64,000 nucleotides of DNA from contig CM045735.1 of the NCBI GenBank assembly GCA_024760905.1, positions 30,042,249 to 30,106,248 of the forward strand, written 5' to 3'. This DNA is from Plotosus lineatus. Its lineage: Eukaryota; Chordata; Actinopteri; Siluriformes; Plotosidae. Shown one piece after another: positions 49,001 to 61,000 of the stretch (position 1 is its first letter; every line of letters begins with the position of its first letter). The notes beneath the pieces are model-generated. The model worked only from the letters and a program-made list of their open reading frames with translations. It was not told where the DNA came from and did not search any database. A program made the position numbers and the translations under genes.

Positions 49001-52000
49001 GTTCGAACATAAGGGTGTCCATAAGTGCACTTGGCACCAGGACCGCCTAGGCCGCAGTTTGATGATCAACTTTGTAGTCGTGTTTAACACAAATTTCAGC
49101 AGCATGTTCAGGACACTTAGGTGATGAGAGGAGCTGAGCTGTCAACCAATCACCACCTGGTGGTGAGCTGGCTATGATGGCTGGGAGGCCGCCCTCCAGA
49201 CCTGGAATGCCCAATCGTGTAGTTAGGGTCTCCTGGGAACCTTTGGCGGTGTCTCCTGTCAGAGGCGCCTTTAACTCCCACCTCCGGCAGAGCTACAACC
49301 ACGTCCCAAAGTGACATGGAATTCGAATGGGCCATGTTTCGTTCCTCCATTACTGAGGCGGCAGCCCATAGCTGTGGCTGGAAGGTAACCCCCAAACCCA
49401 GTGGTGGACACCTGCAGTGAAGGAAGTCACCCAGCTGGAAAGAGTTGGCCTGTGGAACTCCTGACACTGCAGGCAGGTATCGGCAGGCCAAAATACTGCA
49501 GCCCGACGTTCACCAATGCAAAATCTCAGGCATGTGAGGAGTTCGGTGAGGGCCTGGAAAGCAATCATCGGTTAGAGTTAAAAAGGTTCTGGACCACCAC
49601 CCAATGCCACAGGAGGGGGAAGCATTTCTCCACAAATACTGTTTACAGTGGAATTGGGGAGCTGCTCACCTCAACTGGGGATGCTGTCTGGAGGTGGAAG
49701 GAATACTTCGAAGACCTCCTCAATCCCACCAGCACGCCCTCCGTGGAGGAGGAAGATCCTGGGGGTTTGGATAGGGATCCACCTATCACTGGAGCGGAGT
49801 TCATTGAGGTTGTCAAAAAGCTCCTCGGTGGTTGGGGTCTGGGGGTGGATGAGATCCGACCTGAATAACTCAGGGCTCTGGATAGTGTACGACTGTCTTG
49901 GTTGACAGGTCTCTGCAACATCATGTGGTCATCGAGGATTGCACCTCTGGATTGGCAAACCGGGGTGGTAGTTTCCCCATTTTAAAAAGCAAGACCGAAG
50001 GCTGTGTTCCCATTATCGTGGAATCACAATCCTCAGCCTACCTGGGAAAGTCTATGTAGGGGTGCTGGAGAGGAGGATTCAACTGATAATTGAACCTCAG
50101 ATTCAGAGGAAATAATGTGGTTTTCATCCTGGCCACAGCACTCTCGACCAACTCTATATGCTCCACAGGATCATGGAGGCGACATGTGAGTCTGCCCATT
50201 CTGTCCACATGCGTTTTGTGGATTTCGAGAAGACTTTTGACCGTGTCCCTCGGGCTGTCTTGTGGGGAGTGCTCCGGGAATACGACATACCAGACCCGTT
50301 GCTATGGTGCATTTGGTCGCTGTATCACCAGAGCCAGAGTTCGGCCCACACTGATAACAACAGGTCGAATTTGTTTCTGGTGAGAGTTGGAATCCGTCAA
50401 TGCTGTCCTTTGTCAACTGATTCTGTTCATAATTTTTTACAGACAGAATTTCTAGACGTAGCCGAGGTGTCGAGGGGTTCTGATTTGAATGCCATCAGGT
50501 CTTGTCTCTGCTTTTTGCGGATGACATTGTCCTTTTGGCTTCATCAATCCAGGACCTCCAGCTCTCAGTGGAGCAATTCGCAGAGAAGTTTAAAACGGCC
50601 AGGGTGAGAATCGGCACCTCCAAGTCCGAGGCCATGGTTCTCAGACCAAAAAGGGTGGATTGCACCCTCTGGGTCGAGAATGAGGTTCTGCCCCAAGTGG
50701 AGGAATTCGAGTATCTCGAGGTCTTGTACACAAGTTAGGGAAAGATGGAGCGAGAGATCGACAAACAGATCACTACAGCTTCTGCTGTACAGTGGAGACT
50801 ATATTGGTCCATCGTGGAGAAGAGGGAGCTGACCTGCAAGGCAAAGCGCTCAATTTACCAGTCGATCTAAATTCCAACCCTCACCTATGGTCATGAGCTT
50901 TGGGTAGTGACTGAAAGAACAAGACCGCAGATACTTCTTTTAATTTCGGCTGTTCCCTTTTTTCAGGGGTCGACACAGTGAATCATCTGATTCCCATGTT
51001 TGCTTTGGCATAGGTTTTTATGTGAAATGCCCTTCCTGACACAACCCTTTAGCAAGGGGCAGAAACACGCTGACAGCTATGCAGCCTACTCTTTACTAAA
51101 GTCAGCAATGGTTCTTTTACATGCCTCTCACCATAGACAGTGAGAGACATGGCCAGCCATTGATAACCCAGTTAACTGCACTGGGGGTGGGACAATGACA
51201 ACCTTGCGTAGAGTGGGACTTGAACCCCCAACCTTAGGATCACCAATCCATCACCTTTTACCACCAGGCCACGACTGCCCTAACAAGATCACGGATATAA
51301 GTGGTTGAAAGGAGCTTCCTTCGCTGGGTGGCGGGGTTCTCCTTTAGCGATAAGGTGAGAAGCTCAGTCATCGGAGGGGAGCTCAGAGTAGAACCGCTGC
51401 TCATCCGCAGTGAGAGGAGCCAGTTGAGGTGGCTCGAGCATCCATGGTGTGGTGTTTTGGGCATGTCCAACCGGGAAGAGAACCCAGGATCAACCTAGAA
51501 CACACTGGAGGGATTAAGTCTCTCAACTGGTCTGGGAACGCCTCCGTGTCCCCCTGGAAGAGGTGGAGGAAGTGAGTGGGGAGAGGGATGTCTAGACCTC
51601 ATTGGGCATGCTGCCCCCACAACCCGACCCCAGATTAAGCGGAGGAAGATGATTCTGAAAAAAATACTGGGCATTTTTGATGAATTGACCTATAAAAATA
51701 GGTCAAGGTGACTCAGTAAAGGACATGTAATATGTTACTCACTTTGACCTCTATGACAGTTTTGAAAACAAACAAAAAACACCTCCTGGACCATCTATGA
51801 TTACACACACATTTTATATATATATATTATATATCAATGATGGTCCAGGAGGTGTTTTTCGTGTGGTACCTCGACTTACGAGTGTCCCTAATAATGACTT
51901 TTACACGATACAAGCTTACAAGCTTCAATCCCGCCAATAATTTGCCCCATCCAACCAGCAAATTTTCGACTTACGAGCTCTGCTGGGGAAATGGCTTTTC

Positions 52001-55000
52001 CAGTTTGATTAGCCTTGCATTCTTGCACGTACAGACGCTCCCCGACTTACGTTCATCCGTTTTATGGGGTTTTTTTTCCCAAAAAAAAAAAAAAAGTCAA
52101 ATCTTGAGTTTAGTCGAACCTATGTAGTACAATAACATAATGACGCTGCGTTCATTGTTTAAAAACGAGACTGAACATGCCCCTCCTTCTTTCCAGTTCA
52201 GTTTTATATATATCAGTTATATAGCGTTTTAATCTTGTGTTAAGACGTCATCTCTGTGATCTTTGTGTTTACACTGTTTTGCGGACTTTTGTAACCTTAA
52301 GCAAATATGGTTGGTCAGAAGTGTAAGCCTACGAGCATGCGTGCAAGTCTCAGACACAGAGATGAATTAACTATCTGCTTGGATCGGTACAATCTACCAT
52401 GCATTCTCAGTTTAAGCAAAGAGAGTTGTAAAATGAATGAAAATCCGAATCCAGGATAGAGCTCTCATCTCTGCTGGCTCCACATCAGTATAGGCTGTGT
52501 TCTAAACGAGTTCAACGGCACCCTTGTGCACTTGAAAGACCGGAAGTCCGTATAACATACAGCAAGTACACTACTTTCAGTATTGAGCGCTTCAAATATT
52601 GTAAGCGTGATTGGCTGTTTTAAGTTTCATGTAAAATGACTCAGCATAAATAAGTGACTTTTGAAATTAATGTTGATATTATTTGCTATAATTTTACAAT
52701 GTTATGTTTATAATAATTGATTTAGGGGTGTTTTATGAGATACAGTAATGGTATTTATGGATGTATAGTACAGTATGAGCATCATACGTCACACGTCATA
52801 CATCACTGTAACAACTTACGTTCACTTTTCAACTTGCGCTCGGCCGTCCAGAACCAATTAAAAACGTAAGTCGGGGAACGTCTGTATTCCTCTGTGCTCC
52901 GAGAATGCCTTGTGCAGTGCTTCTCAATTATTTTCTGTTATGCCCCCTATAGGAAGAAAAACATACCCCCCCCCCCCCACAGTGTTCACTGCAGTATTGT
53001 TTATTTGGCGCTTTTTTCTTACACCATAGAAAACAGTGAGAGCGCCACTGCCACCTGGTATAGCGGATGCGCAGTGACACTTATAAAGCGGGTCCACCAG
53101 TATGTTAAAAAAAGCATGTTAGTAACAACATGCCACGAGCACATGCACAAAAGTTTTTCTTTTCTGTGGTTAAGATTTTGTACCTTTTTTAGTGTTTTTT
53201 TTTTTTTATTGTGCATATCCCACTGTTTCTAAGACGGGTCGTAAGAAGGTGGCTGATGTATTAAAGAGGAAAAAATTGATTTCTCTTGAAACGAAGCGCA
53301 AAATCATAGATAAACATGAAAAAGGAGTCTGCGTGGACGATCTGTGTAAGGAGTATGGGAAGAATGCATTGACCATCTGTACAATTCTCAAACAGAAGGC
53401 CATGTTGAAGAGTGTTAAACCAGCAAAGGGGGTTACTATTTTACCTAAGGAAAGATCAGGACTCAATGATGAGATCGAGAGGCTTCTCCTATTGTGGATC
53501 AAGTCGAAAGAGATCAACGGCGATGGGAGTGTGGCGAAGCAGCAGAAGACAAATGATCAAAATTAGTGAAGTGAAATAAAACAGTTAAAAATCCAAAAAA
53601 ACAAACAAACAAACAAAAAATAGTAGGGTAAGTTAAGCGCTATTCTTAAGTTCAGATGCACTTATGGTATTGTTTATTGACTTACTGTTTATTCTTGTTT
53701 GATTATTATTTATTGTTCATTACAGTATTAATGTTACTGTACATGTGCTATTATTGTGAAATGTTTATTGTTACATGTTTATCTTAACAATATTAACTCA
53801 AAAATACATGTCTGTGGCAGAGTTTGGGAGGGGGTTGGAACGGATTAAGTGGTTTTCTGTCGTTTCCTATAGGAATTTTTGTTCTAACGAACGTTTCCAT
53901 TAATGAGCTTGCCCTCGGAACAGATTAATTTTGTAAGTCGAGGTACCACTGTATTATAATTTCAAGTAATATGTACTGCCTTTTGTAAACCTGAAACTTC
54001 TTGTGAATAAATTCTGACCTTAATCTCATTTCATAGGAAGCCAGCTCTCCTTTGTACTCCATCGGTGTGTGGATCTTCCCTGTGTGCAGAAAACGTATAC
54101 ATTGTTCTTTATCATCTTGTACTACTGCAACTGTTAAGCAACTAAATGCTTAAGCATGGCACTTGTGCAAATGTGAAAAGATAATTCTCTTGATTAACAG
54201 AAGAAGAATGGTAGGATCCTGACGTACATAGTACCACTCCAAGGTTGACACACATACTCATTCGAACGGAATCAAAACTTTGGACTCTGTATGTCAGGGC
54301 CATTTCCAATATTACTACTCACTCTTGTTAAATCAACCTCAAAATAAAAAAAAGATGATGCTGAAAATGTTGTGAGACTTGTAATTATTCCGATCTTTCC
54401 TTAGGGGGAGATAAAAAAGGAACTGATGCAAATAGCAGTGCACGGCTGTCGTTTTCATTCTTAATCATCTATTCCTTTCGGCTTTTTCCCTTTTTTCAGG
54501 GGTTGCCACAGCAAATCATCTGATTTGCATGTTTGATTTGGCATAGGTTTTTACGTCGGATGGCTTTCCTGGCACAACCCTTCCTGACGCAACAAGGGGC
54601 AGAAACACACTCTCTATGATGGTTTGATGCTGTTCCATAACCATGAATGCAGAATGGATTGTTTGTCCATGGCATGGCATCTGGAGTGTTTGCACAGAAG
54701 CATGTGAGTAAACCTACTTCTTCCTTTCCTTTCAGTTGTTTTCCTTTGTTGGATGCCCTTCCTGACATAACCCTTTAGCAAGGGGCAGAAACACACTGAC
54801 AGCTATGCAGCCTACTCTTTACGAAAGTAAGCAATGGTTCTTTTACATGCCTCTCACCATTGACAGTGAGAGACATGGCCAGCTTTTGATTACCCAGATA
54901 GCTGCACTGGGGGGACAGTGACAACCTTGCGGAGAGTGGGTCTCAAACCCCCAACCTTAGGATCAGCATATGTTGTCTAATTTGTTGTGCAACGCTCACT

Positions 55001-58000
55001 GCTGGTTCGTGAACTCACATAAAGCATGAATAAAAAGCTAGTGGTTTGACAACAAAACAAGCAAACAAAATACGACAGAAGATTTACATTTTTTGCCAAA
55101 CATCTGAAAACCAACCGCAAATTACTGGCAATTCAGTCGCCCTTTGTCACACGATTTACAATATACTTATTTAAGCCACAGAATCTTCACTTGCATATGA
55201 GGTCACAAAACATCTCGTCATCAAAAAAAAATTATTAAAAATAATGAAATAAATAAATAAATAAAATGCACACTAGTTGATTTTCTGTCGCAGCTCTAGT
55301 GTGAGCACCACATTTGTCATACATCGCTTCAGTGTGACAGACTTCGCTCACTTGAATACTGAATTCTGATTGGTCACTCACAGCATTCAGTTTCTTTAGA
55401 ACTGCATGGAACACATCAAAAGTCAGTTTTAAATTAAAATTTTAGATTTCAGTAAATATTTTGTCAATTTTGAGTTTTTCATAAACCAACTGTTCATTAG
55501 TACAAAATATACTGCTATGTGATAGGATCCAGATCAGTCTGTTAAGGTTTATTTGGCCCCCTTTGCAGAACACAGTCTATAAATACCATGTACAGGTCCT
55601 TCTCAAAAACTTAGCATATTGTGATAAAGTTCATTATTTTCTGTACTGATAAAAATTAAACTTTCACATATTTTAGATTCATTGCACACCAACTGAAATA
55701 TTTCAGGCCTTTTCTTCTTCTTCTTCTTTTTTTTCTTTTTCTTTCGGCTGTTCCCTTCAGGGGTCGCCACAGCAAATGATCTGCCTCCATCTCACCCTAT
55801 CCTCTGCATCTTCTACTCTTACTCCAACGACCTTCATGTCCACCTTCACCACATCCATAAATCTTCTCTTTGGTCTTCCTCTGGGCCTTCTGCCTGGTAG
55901 TTCCAACCTCAACATCCTACTACCAATATACTCACTATCCCTCCTCTGTACATGTCCAAACCATCTCAATCTAGCCTCTCTGACTTTGTCTCCAAAACAT
56001 CTAACATGTGCTGTCCCTCTGATGTACTCGTTTCTGATCCTATCCATCCTCGTTACTCCCAAAGAGAACCTCAACATTTTCATCTCTGCTACCTCCAACT
56101 CTGACTCCTGTCTTTTCCCCAGGGCCACTGTCTCTAAACCATACAACATCGCTGGCCTCATCACCGTCTTGTACACTTTTCCTTTCATTCTTGCCGATAC
56201 TCTCCTATCAAACATCACACCGGACACTTTTCTCCAGCCATTCCAACCTGCCTGCATGCGCTTCTTCACCTCTTTTCCACACTCTCCATTGCTCTGGATT
56301 GTTGAGCCTAAGTACTTAAAATCCTCCACCTTCTTTATCTCTGCCCCCTGTAACCTCACCGTTCCTCTTGGGTCCTTGTCATTCACACGCATGTATTCTG
56401 TCTTACTGAGACTAACCTTCATTCCCCTCCTTTCCAGGGCATACCTCCACCTCTCTAGATTTTCCTCCACTTGTTCTCTGCTCTCACTTCAGATCACAAC
56501 GTCATCTGCAAACATCATAGTCCATGGAGATTCTTGTCTAACCTCATCTGTCAGCCTGTCCATCATCATAGCAAACAAGAAGGGGCTGAGAGCTGACCCT
56601 TGATGCAGTCCCACCTCCACCTTGAACTCTTCTGTCACACCGACAGCACACCTCACCACTGTCTTACATCTCTCATACATGTCCTGCACCACTCAAACAT
56701 ACTTCTCTGCCACTCCAGACTTCCTCATACAATACCACAGTTCTTCTCTCGGCACCCTGTCATATGCTTTCTCCAGATCCACAAAGGCACAATGCAGCTC
56801 CTACTGACCTCTGTACTTCTCTATTAACATCCTCAAAGCAAACACTGCATCTGTGGTGCTATTTCTTGGCATGAAACCAAACTGTTGTTCACAAATGCTG
56901 ATCTCTGCCCTTAGTCTAGCTTCCACTATTCTTTCCCATAACTTCATTGAATGGCTCATCAACTTTATCCCTCTGTAATTGCCACAACTCTGTAAATCTC
57001 CCTTGTTCTTAAAAATGGGCACAAGCACACTTCTCCTCCATTCCTCTGGCATCTGCTCACTTTCTAAGACCTTGTTGAATATTCTTGTCAGAAAATCTAC
57101 TGCTACCTCCCATAGACACTTCCATACCTCAACTGGTATGTCATCAGGGCCAACTGCCTTTCCACTCTTCATCCTCTTCAATGCCCTCCTCACTTCTCCC
57201 TTACTAATCTTTGCTACTTCCTGGTCCTCAACGGTCACCCCTTCTACTCTTTTTTCTCTCTCATTTTCCTCATTCATCAGCTCTTCAAAGTACTCTTTTT
57301 TTCTCTCTCATTTTCCTCATTCATCAGCTCTTCAAAGTACTCTTGCCATCTTCCCAGCACACTTCTATCATTCAATACATTTCCCTCTCTGTCCTTTATC
57401 ACTAACTTGCTGCACACGTCTTTCCCATCTCTATTTCTCTGCTGTGCTAACCTGTATAAATCATTTTCTCCCTCCTTACTGTCCAACCTATCATACAAGT
57501 CATCATACGTCCTCTGTTTGGCCTTTGACACCGCTACCTTCGCCTTACACTATGTCTCCCTGTACTCCTGTTTACTTCACTTACTGTTTACTTGACTACC
57601 CAAAGCCTGTTTCAACTCCTCCTTGAAGACAACACGACACGCTTCGTTTTAATACTTATGATTTTGGCATACAGCTCATGAAAACCCAAAATTCCTATCT
57701 CAAAAAATTAGCATATCATGAAAAGGTACTCTAAACGAGCTAGGCTTTTAAAAACTCCCAGCCTGGTTCATTACTCAAAACCACAATCATGGGTAAGACT
57801 GCCGACCTGACTGCTGTCCAGAAGGCCATCATTGACACCCTCAAGCAAGAGGGTAAGACACAGAAAGAAATCTCTTAGCGAATAGGCTGTTTCCTGAATG
57901 CTGTATCAAAGCACCTCAGTGGGACGTCTGTGGGAAGCAAAAAGTGAAAGAAGGGCCGATTCCAGACCTTGGGAGGCCTGTGGAAGCAGTGGACTGAGTC

Positions 58001-61000
58001 TAGAGTAGAAACATCCAGAGCCACCCTGCACAGGCATGTGCAGGAAATGGGCTACAGGTGCCGCATTCCCCAGGTCAAGCCACTTTTGAACCAGAAACAG
58101 CGGCAGAAGCGCCTGACCTGGGCTACAGAGAAGCAGCACTGGACTGTTGCTCAGTGGTCCAAAGTACTTTTCGGATGAAAGTAAATTTTATATGTCATTC
58201 GGAAATGAAGGTGCCAGAGTCTGGAGGAAGACTGGGGAGAAGGAAATGCCAAAATGGCTGAAGTCCAGTGTCAAGTACCCACAGTCAGTTATGGTCTGGG
58301 GTGCCATATCAGCTGCTGGTGTTGGTCCACTGTGTTGTATCAAGGGCAGGGTCAATGCAGCTAGCTATCAGGAGATTTTGGAGCACTTCATGCTTCCATC
58401 TGCTGAAAAGCTTTATGGAGATGAAGATTTCATTTTTCAGCACGGCTTGGCACCTGCTCACATTGCCAAAACCACTGGTAAATGGTTTACTGACCATGGT
58501 ATTACTGGGCTCAATTGGCCTGCCAACTCTCCTGACCTGAACCCCATCGAGAATCTGTGGGATATTATGAAGAGAAAGTTGAGAGACACCAGACCCAACA
58601 CTGTGGATGAGCTTAAAGCCGCCATCGAAGCATCCTGGGCCTCTATAACACCTCAGCAGTGCCACAGGCTGATTGCCTCCATGCCACGCTGCATTAATGC
58701 AGTCATTTCTGCAAAAGGATTTCCGACCAAGCATTGCGTGCATAACTGAACATAATTATTTGAAGGTTGGCTTTTTGTATTAAAAACACTTTTTTTATTG
58801 GTCGGATGAAATATGCTAATATTTTGAGATAGGGATTTTTGGTTTTTCTTTACTTTTTTGCCAAAATTATCAATATTAAAACAACAAAGGGCTTGAACTA
58901 CTTCAGTTGTGTGTAATGAATCTAAAATATATGAAAGTCTAATGTTTATCCGTACATTAAAGAAAATAATGAACTTTATCACAATATGCTAATTTTTTTA
59001 GATGGACCTGTAGCATTACCTTTGATGGCCACTTTGTTGCTCTTCATGGAGCCCAGCACCTCGTCCAGCTTCTCCTCACTTGCCATGTTCTGCACCTCAC
59101 TCAGGTGGAATTCCTCAAACTCCACAGGTACATCAGCAGCCTGGGGTGGAGGGGAAATGCTGCCTTTATATACCCGATCAGGGCACGAAATTAAGACAAT
59201 TTTCCACCGGACAGGGGGGCAGGCAAAAGAAAAAAATCTGCAGGTCCACTAAAATTTTTAGTGGTCCTGCAGATTTTTTTCTTCTGCCTGCCCTCCCCGT
59301 CCGGTGGAAAATTGTCTTAATTAAACAAAGTAAACAAAGAATAACAATGCAAAACAAAAAGATGTAAGCAAGAACTAGATTGGGTCTCTCGCTCTAGAGT
59401 CTTATTATGTTCTCAAAACCTACCATAGAAATCAATAACCTCAAGTAATTATCAAAGTTGTCTCGAGAGCATTCTACATACAGTAATCAAATTATTTGAG
59501 ATATTTTCCTTCAGTTTTAGCTTCTGTCCTGTTCCTTATCATCGGGATCTCCTCCTTTTCTTGTATCATCAACCTCAGTCCACATAATCATCTGACTCGC
59601 ACTCCTCTTCAGCTAGATCAAGAAGTGCGTCATCTGAATATTTGCACAGATCTGCCTTTTATTTTTTCTTGGTCCATATGGAACTATAGAAGGTCTCTTA
59701 GATCTGCTTCCAGCTGATCTCCATAGTAGGAATGCAGGTTCAGGATTATAATCTTTTACCTTTGTTGTATGCAATCTTATTCTCATGAGATCTGAAGAGT
59801 CGACACCAATTTATTGCACCGTAATTTTCCCTGTTGCCGAAAGATGTTGCACCAATGTAAACAAAACAAGGATGGTCTGTAACTATTAGTGTTACTTTAT
59901 CAAGTTTATGAAGTGTCATATCTTAGGCAACAACAGATTGTTCATTTTACTGAAAAGGCTTTCTGTCTGACAGAGGGGCTGGTATTGGGTTGGATTTTTC
60001 CGGACCTCCCACAAAAATGCCGGCAAATGCCGGTGGACCAATGCCAATTTCGCACCCTGCTGATAGTGTAGAAAGACAGTCATTTAAATCTCTCAAGCAA
60101 CCCTAACAAAAAGTGATTACAAAAAGTTTAAGACCACCCTGAGTGTTTAAAAATTTTCCAACAATTTCTGGTTTTTAGTATCATGTATGCACAAATATCA
60201 CTAATATTAAAACACAATGTTATATCTAGTCTCACAGTGAAATTACCACATTATTACCCCTCCTTAATATTTTGGTGCCTTCCAGAAGAGTTTGTGAAAG
60301 TGTGCCATGCTGGCAATTAGGTTCTGGGAGTATTTCGCGGTAATTTCACAGACCCCAACCTCGCTTGATGACTTTGACCAGCTCTTTATTGCTTGACAGC
60401 TGCTTCTCCCTCACTTGATCTTTCATCAGATGCTTGAGATTTTCACTGGGATTCAGGTCGGGGCTGTTCACCGGCCACTCAAGCGTCTTGATCATCTTTA
60501 GTTTGACCTTTAACATCTGCGTGTATTTCTGACCATTTATGGTGGTGCCAGCTGACAGAACTTAGAGTCCAGTGATTCCATTGCTTGACATTCCAGCAAA
60601 AATCATTGGACTTGGCGGGTGCTTCATGGTAGCGATCAGGTACTTTTCATTGTAGCACTTGCATCATGGTCTGATATTACGTTTCAGTACAGTGAACTGT
60701 TGCAGTGTCGACCTGACACTGACCAAGACAATACGCCAATTCTCACAGGTCCAATGTTGATGTCGTTTCGTAAACACGACACACTTTTGTCTCATGACCT
60801 TTGTCAACATTGGTTTGTGGGCTGGTGTATAGGATTTCGTCCCAAATTCATCATTAGACCAACAAGAAACGGCCATAATACTCATGTTGGTCCCTTTCTG
60901 AACCAACTGGGCACGGATTTTCTTGATGGAGTGAGTTGAGGAACGAACCACTATGAACACGTCATTAGGTTGCAATCTCGCTTATGGTTTCATTGAGGTT

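Larger units (their letters stand above)
48276..51660 (+). mobile_element. Rex3-like LINE, nearly full, split by a SINE
   Basis: Aligns with 5030-8030. Order: ggccgccctcccatggg-type leader, GDFNTYVG endonuclease motif near 48.87 kb, [18 protein letters not shown] near 50.22 kb, [20 protein letters not shown] near 50.51 kb, then after the [21 protein letters not shown]. It is 5'-truncated and has many frameshifts. Located in the IDH3B intron between exons 54019 and 47581. Confidence 0.88.
51861..53951 (+). mobile_element. Composite Tigger-like element, copy 2
   Basis: Left end gtggtacctcgacttacgag (first two TIR bases altered); right end, reversed, cagtggtacctcgacttaca, before TA. Keeps a remnant of the transposase DNA-binding domain. 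Contains a nested MITE (52032-52884) and a hAT remnant at the same site as in copy 1. Confidence 0.8.
55593..59010 (+). mobile_element. Tc1-like transposon copy 2, split by a LINE, at an IDH3B donor
   Basis: Left TIR caggtccttctcaaaaactt; right end, reversed, caggtccatctaaaaaaatt; TA on both sides (55591-55592, 59011-59012). A LINE occupies 55710-57643. The right end lies at intron position +10 after the exon at 59020. Transposase on the plus strand, opposite to IDH3B. Confidence 0.9.

Noticed and set aside
55776..57626. Long plus-strand open frames of 275 and 215 codons
   Set aside because: Antisense of the second copy of the same LINE; no independent support.
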